64,000 bases of DNA from Balanoglossus misakiensis (lineage: Eukaryota; Hemichordata). Shown here one piece after another: positions 1 to 17,599 of the stretch. Each line of letters starts with the position of its first letter. Position 1 is the stretch's first letter. The notes under the pieces are model-generated. The model was not told the origin of the DNA. It did not search any database and was given only the letters and a program-made list of their open reading frames with translations. The translations under genes were made by a program, and so were the position numbers. The DNA is taken from NCBI GenBank assembly GCA_040954595.2, contig CM082584.2, forward strand, positions 12,648,001 through 12,712,000, given 5' to 3'.

Positions 1-3000
1 TCTATATGTGGTTTGGTCAGTTCATTTTGGTTGGAAATTAAAATTAATTTAAGGAAGTTTCCAGTTTTAAGAGGAACAGGGTATAATGTAAATATTGGGA
101 CAGCCCTGGAATTTATTGCACAGTCAAGAAATAAATCGATTTGTTGGGCGGTGGCTGTCATGGACAACGCGACTCTGACAAAAGGAAACTGGTAGAATTG
201 TCAGTTTTCTGGCAGACAAACTGAAACCAGCCAGATGTCTGGCATGACGACATCAGTGACAACAAGAAATAAGGGCCGAGGCAACAGACCGTGACAAAGT
301 TTGTACAGCCGACAGTCCGACACACAGACAAGGGGTCAGCTGGATGGACAACACATTCTTTCACTGTAAGGGAATGCAGGCCCTTTCAGGGCTGAGTTCG
401 AAGGTCAGACCGGCCACCTACCCTTTTGTCACTGGAGGCGACCCCCTGTCTACTTGACAAGAGGCTGACAAACACTGCCGCAGCTGCACTGACATACTTA
501 TGAAGAACACCAGGTTGCATCAAGGTTATTTAAAAATGGCCGCCATTCTCGCTTTGCAACACTTCTACGAGGACGCTCGCTCAGCACCAGCTACGTGTAT
601 TGACCCTGTTTTATTCATTCATTTATCAAACAATCGGTCCCTGTTGCCGATTTTTCAATCCTTTCAATTCACCAATTTCCTTACATTTTAATGTTCTTTT
701 TTTCTGGGGAAGAACAAACCAATCCAGGACCCGCAATTTGGCTATGACAACATATCATCACAAAAATAGCAGATTTATGTGCTAATTATATAATTTAGGT
801 CAGGGTTAAGTCACCTCATTCCAAAGATGTGAATAACTGTTAATAATACCCCTATACAGTATATATCTGAAACACCCATACATATACAGAACTGTGAGTA
901 GAGATCGATTTAGCGAAACACATCAGAATCATGTATCAGATGTACTTAATACGTTTCACTGACATCAATCAAAAGCATTAGGTACATTATTCAGATTTCT
1001 GCAAAATCAAATAAAAGCTGCATTACTTTAGCAATTGTATGACCTGATGTATATATTGTACTTTTTTATGATAAGTGGAGATTTTATTCAGAGCTGGCCT
1101 CATTTCATTGATTGAAATGCCTCCTCATGAATGACAGCAAAATAAAATGTCTGTCCAGACAACAGTCATTCAAATACACCTGCACCTATTGATGATAATT
1201 TTATGAGCACAATTCACTTTCATTTTACTTCCCCCCCCCCCCCTTACACCCACATCACATCCATGGTTCCAAATTGCTGAAGCAAAGTCTTTTGTTGCAA
1301 AGGCAGATGTGCTTACATTTCTTTCCAAACCGCCACAGCCACCACCCTCACTGGGGCCCCTTTCTTATCACAATTCATGACCTCAGGTGCCAAGGTCAGA
1401 GGTCAAACCATCACTACTGTTTCTATGTCATTTGCAGACTATAATAACATTTAAGGAATATTCCTTTGTGAGCATGCTCTATTTGTATTGTTTAAACTAT
1501 GTCAAACATTCTTCTACAACCAGAAAAATACAAAGACCCCTTTCTTCAACTCATAAAACAAAACACTATGTTGATTGCAAATCCAGAGTCGAAATCTACA
1601 TAAATCCAGATGACTTGAGAATTTAGTAATTGTAAAATACCAGAAACTTGCGTTTTTACCCCAAAATGATTTGCCACAACTCCAAACAGAGGTACCTGTG
1701 TTGGTTTAAAACCAGCCATATGGCTTCTAAATGTAAGAGGCACTGCCTGACGACCAGTATTCTCAGGAGACACACAGAAGTTTTCAAAACATGATGCAGT
1801 TGCAGAGAAACGACAGACCATTAATGGATCTGCATAGATTTTCAGCACCACATTTGCCACTCAGGGACCTGGCAGAATTGATAGACAACATGGCAGCAGC
1901 AGAGTGATGTAAGATAATCTAATTGAAGAGTACAAAACGTGACGAGACTCCCTGAAAACAGGATTGAACAAAGAGCAACAAAATTGCTAAATATCATATT
2001 AGACAACCCTGGAAAAGTTACAAAATTTAATCGCATCAACTGACCTAATTCAAGGATTCTAAGAAGCAGTGGTGTTGGGTATGAGTGGACACCAATTTGA
2101 AAGGTCATTGCCAGGTGATCACTATGACAACAGACATTACTTCACAACTTTCATGAAAGTCTGTCAATCAATACTTTGTCATGAATTCCCCAAAACTCAT
2201 TCCAAGGTTTTTCGTTTCTGCCATCAGTTTGATTTAAAGCAATTAGCATAAATCAACATGAAAAACCAGATTGCTCAAATATGATTTAACCACAAAAGCT
2301 ACATTGTAAGCATAGACAGATGTTACATCATTTTCAAATGGTAAAAGCATTAACTGTTTTGTGGCAAATGTTTATGAATAATCCGACCTATTTTACCCAA
2401 AGGGATTATGCACCATTATGTAGGTTACTCTGGGGGTGATCATTTCACTCATAAGAGAAATACTCCATACTATATTTCACCTGCAGTAACATTCATGAAA
2501 TCTACCCGTCTTTCAATACTTCTTGGAATGGCTGTGGGCTGATTTACACCCCCCCCCCCCCACGTACCACCTTTTCCAGCGGAAGTGGTTATGTGCGTGG
2601 GCACTCCAAAGCCGATTTACATATACTGTTCCACCGAGAAAGTAGGTGGAACAGTAACGAGATCTTTTCAGGTTCCCCACGCAACAGCAACTAGTTTTTC
2701 TCCACACCATCTTATAGCTTTATCCCACTAGTGAATGCAACTTCAATTCGTGATCATTGTGACAAACCTAGTTTCATAATGCAACACATTTACTGCTGGA
2801 TTACCGAAAGACCACAGAATTACTGTTGCCCAGAATCTAGGCAGCTGTTCTCTCTTCCTTCGTGCCCACATCAAATCCTAGTCACAATATAAAACCTGTG
2901 GACCACTATTCACTGTTGTTGTTACTGGTGGGCGGGCTACCCCTTGTGTTGAAACATTATGAATTTTTCATTAGTGACTATCAAATCAACTTTTTCATCT

Positions 3001-3202
3001 TAACATACAGGTGCCAACATACATATTAAGCTCAACAACCAGGATTTGAATTGTCTTTACTCAGATGTGATTATCTCTTGTTCCTGGAAAGAAACATCTC
3101 CAACAAATCACTGACTGTACCTTCCGGAAAAGAAACAGCTACGGAAAACAGTAATGCTTCCAGTACAAGCGGTGAAACATAATTGAAATAGATCTCACAT
3201 AC
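1..3202. other. Probable DOT1L intron, no exon recognised
   Basis: No minus-strand stretch here encodes the next expected DOT1L segment (FESM..RAID..W), and the longer open frames look like chance. The stretch holds two poly(C) runs (1231-1243 and 2549-2561). It is most simply intron 3 of the DOT1L-like gene, which must run past the left edge. Confidence 0.5.
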
Positions 3203-4721
3203 CTTTTCACATCACATTCGTTGAGCGCTAACTTCATGGCAAGTCTCAACTCTGGGATCTCTTCACACACCCATCTGGAATACAAAGGCATGAAAATAAG
3301 ATTCTCATTCTTACAAGCAGTGGATGAGTAACACTTGCAGGGGGGGGGGGGGGGAATCCCTCATCTTATGTGTATAATAACCTAAACAGTTGTACCTGGG
3401 TGACTCAACTGTGCGTTGTGACGCAATGGAAAGAGTTATTGTATCTGAATCAGTGAAAGCACGTATTTCAGGCTAATCACATTGCAACAAATATCCATTA
3501 TTGTTCTATTCTGCGTTCTGCTTGTCTTGCACTTGCAAGGTACATGACCTCAGTTACATCTGACAGATGCAAATATATTGGATGTCAAATTAATAAGTTC
3601 GGCAGCATTTCTTTGAAACACAAAAATATTTTTTTGCCGCAACCTCAAAAAATTAAAAACAAACATATGACAACTTTTTTATATGTGTTCCCTGCAGAAT
3701 TAATTACATGGTACTTCTTTGACAATCAGATGCAAGCAATGTCAATCGATACCGATTTCTCGTTTAAAATTTTAGTTTGTATTTCCAGTTTTCCGCACAT
3801 AACATGCCACTTTCGCTGACCTCTCTGTCGGAGTATTGGAGATGCTTGGCTAAAAATAGGGATAGTTCACGATGTCTGTCAAACAGTTTATTTGGAGTGC
3901 CCCTCCCCCAAACACGAATGCCTGCCAGACATACACATACTCCTTGGGAACTAGCGGACACATTTTACAAATATTTTAAGCACTGAAGCCGTCGTCACCA
4001 CTTCCATCAGTTGTAAATTCATTCACATTATAAATTATAACTTTTTTCCATGCGATGTCGCCGCCCGAAGACTGCGATCGTATCTGATGATGGTGGTCTA
4101 ATTTGGATTGTATGCAACGATCAAATCTGAAATTGACAATAATCTAAATATGGGTGTCAAGCCGGCCGCGGTTGAGGCATGCATAATTAGGGGACATGTA
4201 AACAAACGCTAGCAACGATGACGGCTATGGAGTCAAGCGATCGGACCAGTCGCCGAATTATGTCAAACACTCTCTCTGTTCTCAGCGCCGATAAAAGATC
4301 GGTTGTTGAACGCACAACTGGGTGGTTCAAATTGTGCCAGATCGGAATTTAGGGTCGCCATCTTTGAAATAGGCAACAAAAGGGACTTGAAATTGTAATG
4401 AGTACAAGCAGCGTGCCGTTATTAGCATAAGGCCACGCCAGATTTAGACAGACGGAAAAAATGACGGAAACATCAAAGCTGTACTTACCGTATAGTGTCC
4501 ACGATTTCTAAAGTCCCATCTCGGTTGTCCTGAAACACAAAAATCCCGTGAAACAAACGGTGAAACAAGTGACGGGAAGTGCATCGAAGTACAAAGGAAT
4601 GCTGTGTTATGGTTTTGGGTTCATCTTCTGAAGGTGACATACAAACCTGAGCGGGTATCGGCCACGTATAAACCACCGGTTCGGCACCAGCTGGGCTGTG
4701 TAGCCGCAATTCTTTCGCCAT
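3203..4721 (-). CDS. DOT1L: DOT1L histone H3-K79 methyltransferase, N-terminal part (first three coding exons; continues off the left edge)
   Basis: Coding exons in transcript order: 4721-4647 (25 codons, phase 0), 4529-4489 and 3274-3203, each with GT donor and AG acceptor on the minus strand. The first exon reads MAKELRLHSPAGAEPVVYTW, matching the vertebrate DOT1L start (ELRLKSPVGAEPAVYPW). The second ends in VDTIR, and the third begins WVCEEIPELRLAM, which matches the DOT1L segment IRWVCEEIPDLKLAM. The last exon ends in phase 2 with AG, so a following T would give the family's K-S-F continuation. About 62 residues are encoded here. The SAM-binding catalytic fold is not in the window, and I found no further exon between 1 and 3200. 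DOT1L methylates Lys79 in the nucleosome core and lacks a SET domain. The family call is firm for this N-terminus; whether the gene is intact cannot be judged. Confidence 0.9.
3340..3354 (+). repeat. Poly(G) tract, 15 bases
   Basis: Uninterrupted run of G about 66 bases upstream of DOT1L coding exon 3 in transcript terms, where it reads as poly(C). Confidence 0.9.
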
Positions 4722-4869
4722 CGTACAAGGTCCTGTCCACAGACCACCAGATCATGCAATCGTCGGAACGAGAAATGATCAATTTTGAGTCATTTTTTCC
4801 TGATAAAGTATCCACTGGATCGTGATATGGAAATCCCACATGTGTGAATACACTAATTTCAAGCTTATC

Positions 4870-5000
4870 CCACGAAGCCGCATCACGTGACAACGGGACG
4901 CTCCGCCATTGGTCAGCGTATGTAACAAATCAAAGAGAGGTGGCACGGGGCGAGCCTTGACCGATTGCCGCCGTCAGGTCACGTACATACACACAGCACG
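4870..5000 (-). promoter_or_regulatory. Likely DOT1L promoter region with E-box and CCAAT box
   Basis: About 160-190 bp upstream of the DOT1L start codon lie a palindromic E-box TCACGTGA (4883-4890, USF/MITF type) and a CCAAT box on the minus strand (ATTGG at 4908-4912). The surrounding sequence is richer in CpG than its neighbours. No TATA box is evident. The start site is not determinable from sequence alone. Confidence 0.4.
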
Positions 5001-5965
5001 TCCGCCTAGCGTCATGTGTGTATATACTTATCAACACACCCACGGGAATGCGTAAAATCATCCAGCTACTACTGATGGAGAAAGATGAATCAACTATTCT
5101 CGCATATATGCTTCAAATCCGAAAAGAAAAATCACAAAACACTGACAAAATAGGAGGAAACTCGATAGTAATTCATCACTTGGTTACCATAGTGATGGAC
5201 TAGTTATATGACATCATCATTACTCCCACTCAAGTTCTGAGGTCTTTCCTGTTTATTTGTCTAGAATTCCGATTTTGTTTTGTTACTTCCAGTCGGGAAA
5301 TGCAATATCATCGAATAAAATAAATATATTTTGACGATTCATACAAAACATGATTATACTCTTTCATGTGATGTTCAGTATATAGGCCGGAAGGATTTCA
5401 CACCACACAACATCTATTGACATCAAAACAGAAGGCAAACAAGTTCGCTCTCAGGAATTCGACGAAAACAACGCTCTGTGGCTTTTGAAAACTAATACCT
5501 GTAATGATTTTTCAACAGCCATGACTGTTTCGCTGAATTGAAGATTTTGACACCCACTGACTTCCTCACCCCCACCAAATAAGTAGAATGACTGGTTGAT
5601 ATAGAATACAAGACTTTTCAAACAGCTCTGCTAAATCTGTAAAAGACAGAATACATGTAATGATCACCTGTCCATGTCTTTAGTGGGACTGTATGTAGTA
5701 CTGTGATCCAATTACCAGGGACTCATGCCTGAGGTTAAATAATTGATCAAGAACAGAAACCTTGACCCAGCAAGGATACAACCACACCCCTTTGATAGTA
5801 TTGGAGCCAATCATAATGGGTTGTATTTGGGCCAATCAAATCCAATTGTTTTAGTGTACAGTACATATTTTTGTGTTCAATTTTCATGTCACATCATAGA
5901 AACAATGGACATAAAAACTAATCATTCTGTAGACAGTCTGAACTACTAGTTGTGGTCTCACTTAC

Positions 5966-6064
5966 CTTGCAGTAACTCTTTGACCCCCAGTTGACGTGTA
6001 TAATGAGCATTTCAATAAAGAGAGCCACCACCAATAGAATTGAGAAAATGCAATTCAGCATTTT
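5966..6064 (-). CDS. Isolated exon encoding a start Met and a hydrophobic signal or membrane segment; gene unknown
   Basis: On the minus strand an acceptor (ttttatag) is followed 3 bases later by ATG (6061-6059) and 32 codons, ending in a strong donor (AAG|gtaagt). The peptide begins MLNCIFSILLVVALFIEML and ends NWGSKSYCK. It has an uninterrupted hydrophobic core of about 20 residues and no charge before it, as in a signal peptide or type II anchor. The only splice-compatible continuation I found (acceptor before about 5556, donor near 5522) stops after six codons and would give a 38-aa micropeptide. The exon sits between RAD54L and DOT1L, same strand as both. It may be a short membrane peptide, the first exon of a gene I could not follow, or chance. 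Confidence 0.35.
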
Positions 6065-6393
6065 CTATAAAATAATTTCAATGTCAGTAAATGTAATTAT
6101 AAGGAACAATGTTTAATTTCTGTGTGGCCTTGGCAATATTGACAGCAAATTGTTCATAAAAAAGACTCCAGACAGGACATTGATTTCATGTGTTTACCTC
6201 TGGTTTTCCTTTATTCAGAATTTCAAGTTAAAAAAAAAAACATGGTGATTTCACATTTCTGTTGCAAGTCACATACGTTACAGATGGCCACGGTCAAATG
6301 CAACCCTTTGGGAAAGATTACACACTCCCGAGGACACTGTACAATATCTCACAATTGATTGTATGTAAATGAACATTCCGTGACTGAGTCCCT

Positions 6394-13077
<6,684 letters not shown>

Positions 13078-13649
13078 CGTCCGTGGCCCCCCTTGCTGTC
13101 GTAGCCTTAGGTTAGCACTAGTTGTACATTTGAAGTGAAATTGTTTGTGTAAACATCATGTACGGAGCCAAAATAAGGTAAAACCACGCGTGGGCAAAAC
13201 AAAACGAGACAAATTTGAAACTTCCGCCATGTATTTGTTTGTTCGGAATTTAATTCCTCCAGACAATATGGTCTCCATTTCACCACAGTCCCTCTTGAGG
13301 GCCCAGGGACGGTGCTTTCAATGTTCTCAACACTACTACACAGGAGAAAATATTCCAAGGGCTCCCTAGAAAAAAAATCGGCTACAGTAAGCCTGGCAAG
13401 ACAAGTATTTTGTACAAATGATGTCAAACGGACAAAAACATGATCTAACAAACTCCCTAGCAACACCTATGATAGGCTACGCCAAAATGATACCATGCAG
13501 TTGCTATGTCAAGTTCTTGATCATCATATCAAGGCTACCAAGACGATCAAACGGACAAGATTCTCACATTTCGAACTTTAAAAGGGTGTAATTCGATGCA
13601 CTGTCGTGCAGTAAAGTAACTTCTGTGTAAATGAGGGGAAATGGAAAGA

Positions 13650-13660
13650 TTTCGCGCGAA
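13650..13660 (-). promoter_or_regulatory. E2F-type palindrome upstream of RAD54L
   Basis: TTTCGCGCGAA contains the perfect palindrome TTCGCGCGAA, a canonical E2F core (TTTSGCGC). It lies about 575 bp upstream of the RAD54L start codon. E2F control would fit an S-phase recombination gene, but the transcription start is not known and the link is inference. Confidence 0.35.
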
Positions 13661-14786
13661 GATCAAAGGCACCTCCTCGATCGGTGGGTGTAGCTCCTGG
13701 TGAAAGGGAAAGTCGAAGGCCGGAAATCTCAATTTGTTGCTACGCTGGTTCCACATCTATATACTAAATTGACCGAATCGGGCGACATAATTCCCACCAC
13801 TTACATGCAATGACTGTCTAGTATGTGAAGTCGCGGTACACAATAAAAAAGAAGGAATAGAAACGGTAGATTTAATTGGCCTTAAATTGAAGTTAATCTC
13901 AACCCGAAGTAGTCAGAATGGCGGTGGTATACTTGACGTCGCAAGGCATGTGGGTAAGTGGGCGCCCTGGGGGCAGAGCTCAAAGACTGGCACCATATTG
14001 CTAAAACAGGACTGAAAACATTGAAAGCGACAGTTCGATCACACACACACTCATGTCAAAATAATGTGATTGACAAGTCGACGTCAATGACGCTCCCACT
14101 ATGCCCGCAGCCAACTTGACGTTGAACAGGGTGGCTTTTTCTTCAATGTATGCGATTTTTAATGCGATCTTGACATCGACCGAAAGGACCATAAAACTCG
14201 CCAGGTTGTCCCCCACTTTAACATGGGTAGAGAAAACTTCATGAACACATGCAGGGTTTCCTTAAACGCAAGAATTTTGTCATTATGATCTTAGCAACAT
14301 CCATTTCACTGTTTTAATTGCTTTCCTACCACTGAACATTTAGTTTTAAAAGTAGTATTCGAGACGTGCCGATCTGTAATGACTGTTCGATGTACAGTCG
14401 TTCTGCACGATTTCACTCCAAATGGATACGAGACGTTATTAAAGGGATGGTGTCGATTATGAGAGCTTGGGAGAAAATCGCGACTGAAACAAGTCTGGGT
14501 ATGTCAATGAATTTATTGTCTTTCTGGTGGTGAGTGAATAGAGGGTTTTCTTTTCGGTCCCGTTGCGACTGTTCCGTTTGAATTGGTCGCAAAAACAACC
14601 GACAAGGCTGAGAAAAGGAAGACTTGCTCGTGGGAAGGACTGGGCGGTGCCGATTAATGCGGACACACGTAAACGCGGAGTGGCCAGACAATAGAGATGA
14701 GTCGTAGTCTGTTCTGTCATTGTGTGTTCAAACAATGCTCATCGTGCGCTTTTTTATGTCAATCACTACACCGACATGTCCAAATG

Positions 14787-14990
14787 TCCTTCTCTTTGAA
14801 AGGGAAGAAGTCTCCGACAAATCTAATTACTGCGAGCGTCTATGATACATCGGATGATGGGAATCGGTTGAAAAGAGGTTGCTTTAATTCGCTGATTGAG
14901 GCTCCCCCAAATGGGCGATCAGTTCCGGATGAGTTCGATTCTAAAGTCAAATTGTCGCCGGAAAAAAAGAAATCTTGTCAACGCGTATAG
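14787..14990 (+). CDS. Hypothetical short open frame between RAD54L and the DAN-domain gene
   Basis: An ATG-initiated frame of 67 codons starting MSFSLKGKKSPTNLITAS, Lys/Ser-rich and ending LSPEKKKSCQRV. It can be extended in frame upstream to 14697. I recognise no family and found no convincing exon to join it to. It is listed only because its composition looks more protein-like than neighbouring frames; it may well be chance. Confidence 0.15.
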   Translation, partial: SFSLKGKKSPTNLITASVYDTSDDGNRLKRGCFNSLIEAPPNGRSVPDEFDSKVKLSPEKKKSCQRV

Positions 14991-16610
14991 GAATGCGACA
15001 TCCATGGATAAGGCAACAAGTATGTCACCTGTAGGTAAATTTGAAAGGGGAAAGTTGCGTTTGCAAGACGTTCGTCTATGGCTCTGTATATGATTCACAG
15101 AACACGGTTAAACGGAGAAATTTGTTCATCCAATACAGATACGGACAAACCCGAAGACGTTGGTACGTGTGAGAGATGTCGAAAGAACATGAGCGCGCAT
15201 ATTCATGACCAGTAGTATAGACACCTTGATTGACAGACTCGACATTGAATCACTCTGCAGGTTGTGGTTTCTTGTTGAACAATCAGCTTGCACGATGCGG
15301 CGCAAACACCACAAAAAAATCAGTTCAACATTTGGGAATACACAAGCTTTCTTTTAAAATATACACTCTTACAGTACAATAAAAATGCGGGCAAAACTCA
15401 CAATGTCCGAATAATTAAAACGATCTTTATTATATAATAGTATAGACTCTGAAAATGATTTACACTTTAAGTATTTTTCTAGGATTTACATATACAATAA
15501 AATCGATCGGTTAAAGAAAGTGCATGAATTTTCGCATACCCGTTTTGTGATACAATCTTGGTGATATGGTGGCTATACTATGTTCTATTAACTTATTATA
15601 TGCCAACACAGTTTTCCAAAAACTCTATGAGAGCGACCCGAAGTTGGGAATGGGAAATAATTCATGCGGTGAGGTTACTTGGACTCCATACAATAATATC
15701 CCGTATGGAGCTGAGGGTAATGACAACTTGCTTTTTTATTTCAAGTTTTGGGAATGATTTTTCATGGTCAGGAGTATGCGTGGAATCTCCTGGGTTGACT
15801 GTGAAAACCTTTACCAGATTTCTTCCATGGTTGAAATTCACCTCTATTTCGCAATCGAATTCTCAGCATATAGTCGTAATTATTATGCTGTGGTTTCAGC
15901 TTAAAAGTTAAGATCAAGAAAAATAGTTTTAAATAAATCTATGGCAGTTATGTACAATAAAAAATCTGAAAGCGTCCATCTTATGTAAAAATGGTTAAGT
16001 ACCGACGCATAGGGTATGTACATATTAGTATGTGGCAAACACTCATTAACAAAAAAGAGAAACTTATGAATAATACATCACATTGTACACACTTGTGGCG
16101 ACAAATAACCCAATAAAACCTTCATGTTTTTCCCAGTTTACAGTACAGTGGAGCCTTTAAGGCTACACGTTCAATTACGGCCATCCAAATAATGTCTCGT
16201 GAGCTGCCAGTTTGTCTGCTTGTAAACTCTTTGAGTTTGACGCAAGTCCGTTACCCACTGCCGAGAACACGTAAATTCCAAGACCGTGTCGGCTTGGGTC
16301 CTGGCGACCATTCAAAATAATGGAGCCGTACACAACCTCTGAATGGATGGTTTGAACTGTACAGTTAACCCCACTTTATGTACGGTCTGAGGTTCAGAGA
16401 TTTTAGAATGACAACTCGACCGGGTCAACATTAGCATAAATAAATCTAGGAGCCTAGGTTGGTCGTCTGAATTTTCTGACAAACTTGCGGCGGCTGCGGC
16501 CGGCGTCGACTGTCAACATCAATGCCCCGACGTTCATAAACCCGTCGTGGACATCTTATATTCCTCTTGCCTCTTGTTCTGTTCAGTTGGCGTTTCCGAA
16601 TGTTTGAGTT

Positions 16611-17567
16611 TCAGATATACGAGTGTCCACACGGCCTACAACCACACTCCTCGATTATGTCGACTTTCTTTACTCTGTTTGCTCGCCCGGGACAGGTTAA
16701 CGCGACTATCTCCACTCTCGTTTTCGTCGGCGTACAATAACTGCACGATTCGAAGTTTCCATGCTCCAGTCTCGGAACGAAGAACGACCTACACTGTCCG
16801 TAGCACATTTTGTTCTTCATGAACACGCTGAGACACCCTTCGTGTTTGATCTCTTGCTCGAAAACGGCACCAAAACACCAATCTCGTTTGATTTCTCTGG
16901 ACTTCAACGGGAGGGACATCCCGTCATCGGCAGTTTGGAGAAACGCCATCGGGTTCAGGGCGGCAGCATCCTCCTGCCCATCTCTTGTGTCATCGTCTTC
17001 GAACAGCTTGGCTTTGCCGCTTGGCAGCTGCCCACCACTTGGCAAGGGTCTGCGGCCTGGTCGCAGTCCGCCTCGTGATCGCAACCCTTTTGGAGACTCA
17101 TCAAGAACTTCATCATCATCGCCGTCGTCGTCATAGTCCTCATCGTCACTTCTATCGCCATCAAGACGATCATCTGAGTCTCCACTATAAACGTCGTCAT
17201 CTTCTTGCCTTTCGTGTTTCTTGTCGTTCTTTGCCGGAGACAGTCGGCGAAGAGCCGAGGCAGGTAAGAGAGTCGTCTCGACACTATTACCGCCAGTGTC
17301 TCCTCTGTGGTGACTGGGTTGTGCAGGCCGATCGTGGTCGTAAGTCTCCGTCTGCTGAGGTCCGTCAACGTCAAATCGCTGATCAAAATTGTCGATCAAC
17401 GCTGCTCCGTTTTCTTCGCCAGTTTCTACGTCGTCTTTCATGTCCAAATCGGTGTCGGCGTGCTTTTGCTTCACCTTTTCAACCGACATCATCGTCAGCT
17501 GCTGAAGAGACCAGGAGTGAACGCTGGTCATCACAGCCAGGAAGACACATACAACGATTTGTCTCAT
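16611..17567 (-). CDS. CER1: Secreted DAN-domain cystine-knot antagonist, Cerberus/Coco type, single coding exon
   Basis: An uninterrupted 318-codon frame. The Met at 17567 was chosen because it is followed directly by a signal peptide (MRQIVVCVFLAVMTSVHS); an upstream in-frame Met at 17597 would put polar residues first. Residues about 121-157 are a very Asp-rich tract. A motif MSLPLKSREI precedes the knot, as LPIKSHEV does in vertebrate Cerberus. The DAN domain is residues 229-318 with cysteines at 231, 245, 255, 259, 275, 278, 292, 308, 310 and 313, including CYGQC, CSYCTPTK and EECGCRPC. DAN proteins bind and block BMP, Nodal or Wnt ligands outside the cell. Gremlin or NBL1 are alternatives: the HEGC..CYGQC part looks gremlin-like and the CGCRPCG end NBL1-like. 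The LPLKS motif and linkage to NFI and ZDHHC21 favour Cerberus/DAND5. Confidence 0.85.
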   Translation of the reverse strand: MRQIVVCVFLAVMTSVHSWSLQQLTMMSVEKVKQKHADTDLDMKDDVETGEENGAALIDNFDQRFDVDGPQQTETYDHDRPAQPSHHRGDTGGNSVETTLLPASALRRLSPAKNDKKHERQEDDDVYSGDSDDRLDGDRSDDEDYDDDGDDDEVLDESPKGLRSRGGLRPGRRPLPSGGQLPSGKAKLFEDDDTRDGQEDAAALNPMAFLQTADDGMSLPLKSREIKRDWCFGAVFEQEIKHEGCLSVFMKNKMCYGQCRSFFVPRLEHGNFESCSYCTPTKTRVEIVALTCPGRANRVKKVDIIEECGCRPCGHSYI

Positions 17568-17599
17568 GGTCTTGTCTGTATCGGTACAGAAGAGCAAGA

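Larger units (their letters stand above)
13078..16610. other. Intergenic stretch between RAD54L and the DAN-domain gene
   Basis: Apart from the E2F-type site at 13650 and the weak open frame at 14787, I see no supported gene. A TTTATT at 15426-15431 (AATAAA on the minus strand) could serve as a poly(A) signal for the DAN-domain gene. The A/T content rises towards 15.3-16.1 kb. Confidence 0.5.

Noticed and set aside
1546-1860. 104-codon minus-strand frame inside the presumed DOT1L intron
   Set aside because: Does not match the DOT1L segment expected next and has no other recognisable feature.
15558-15911. 117-codon plus-strand frame with hydrophobic residues
   Set aside because: No family, no splice signals and AT-driven composition.
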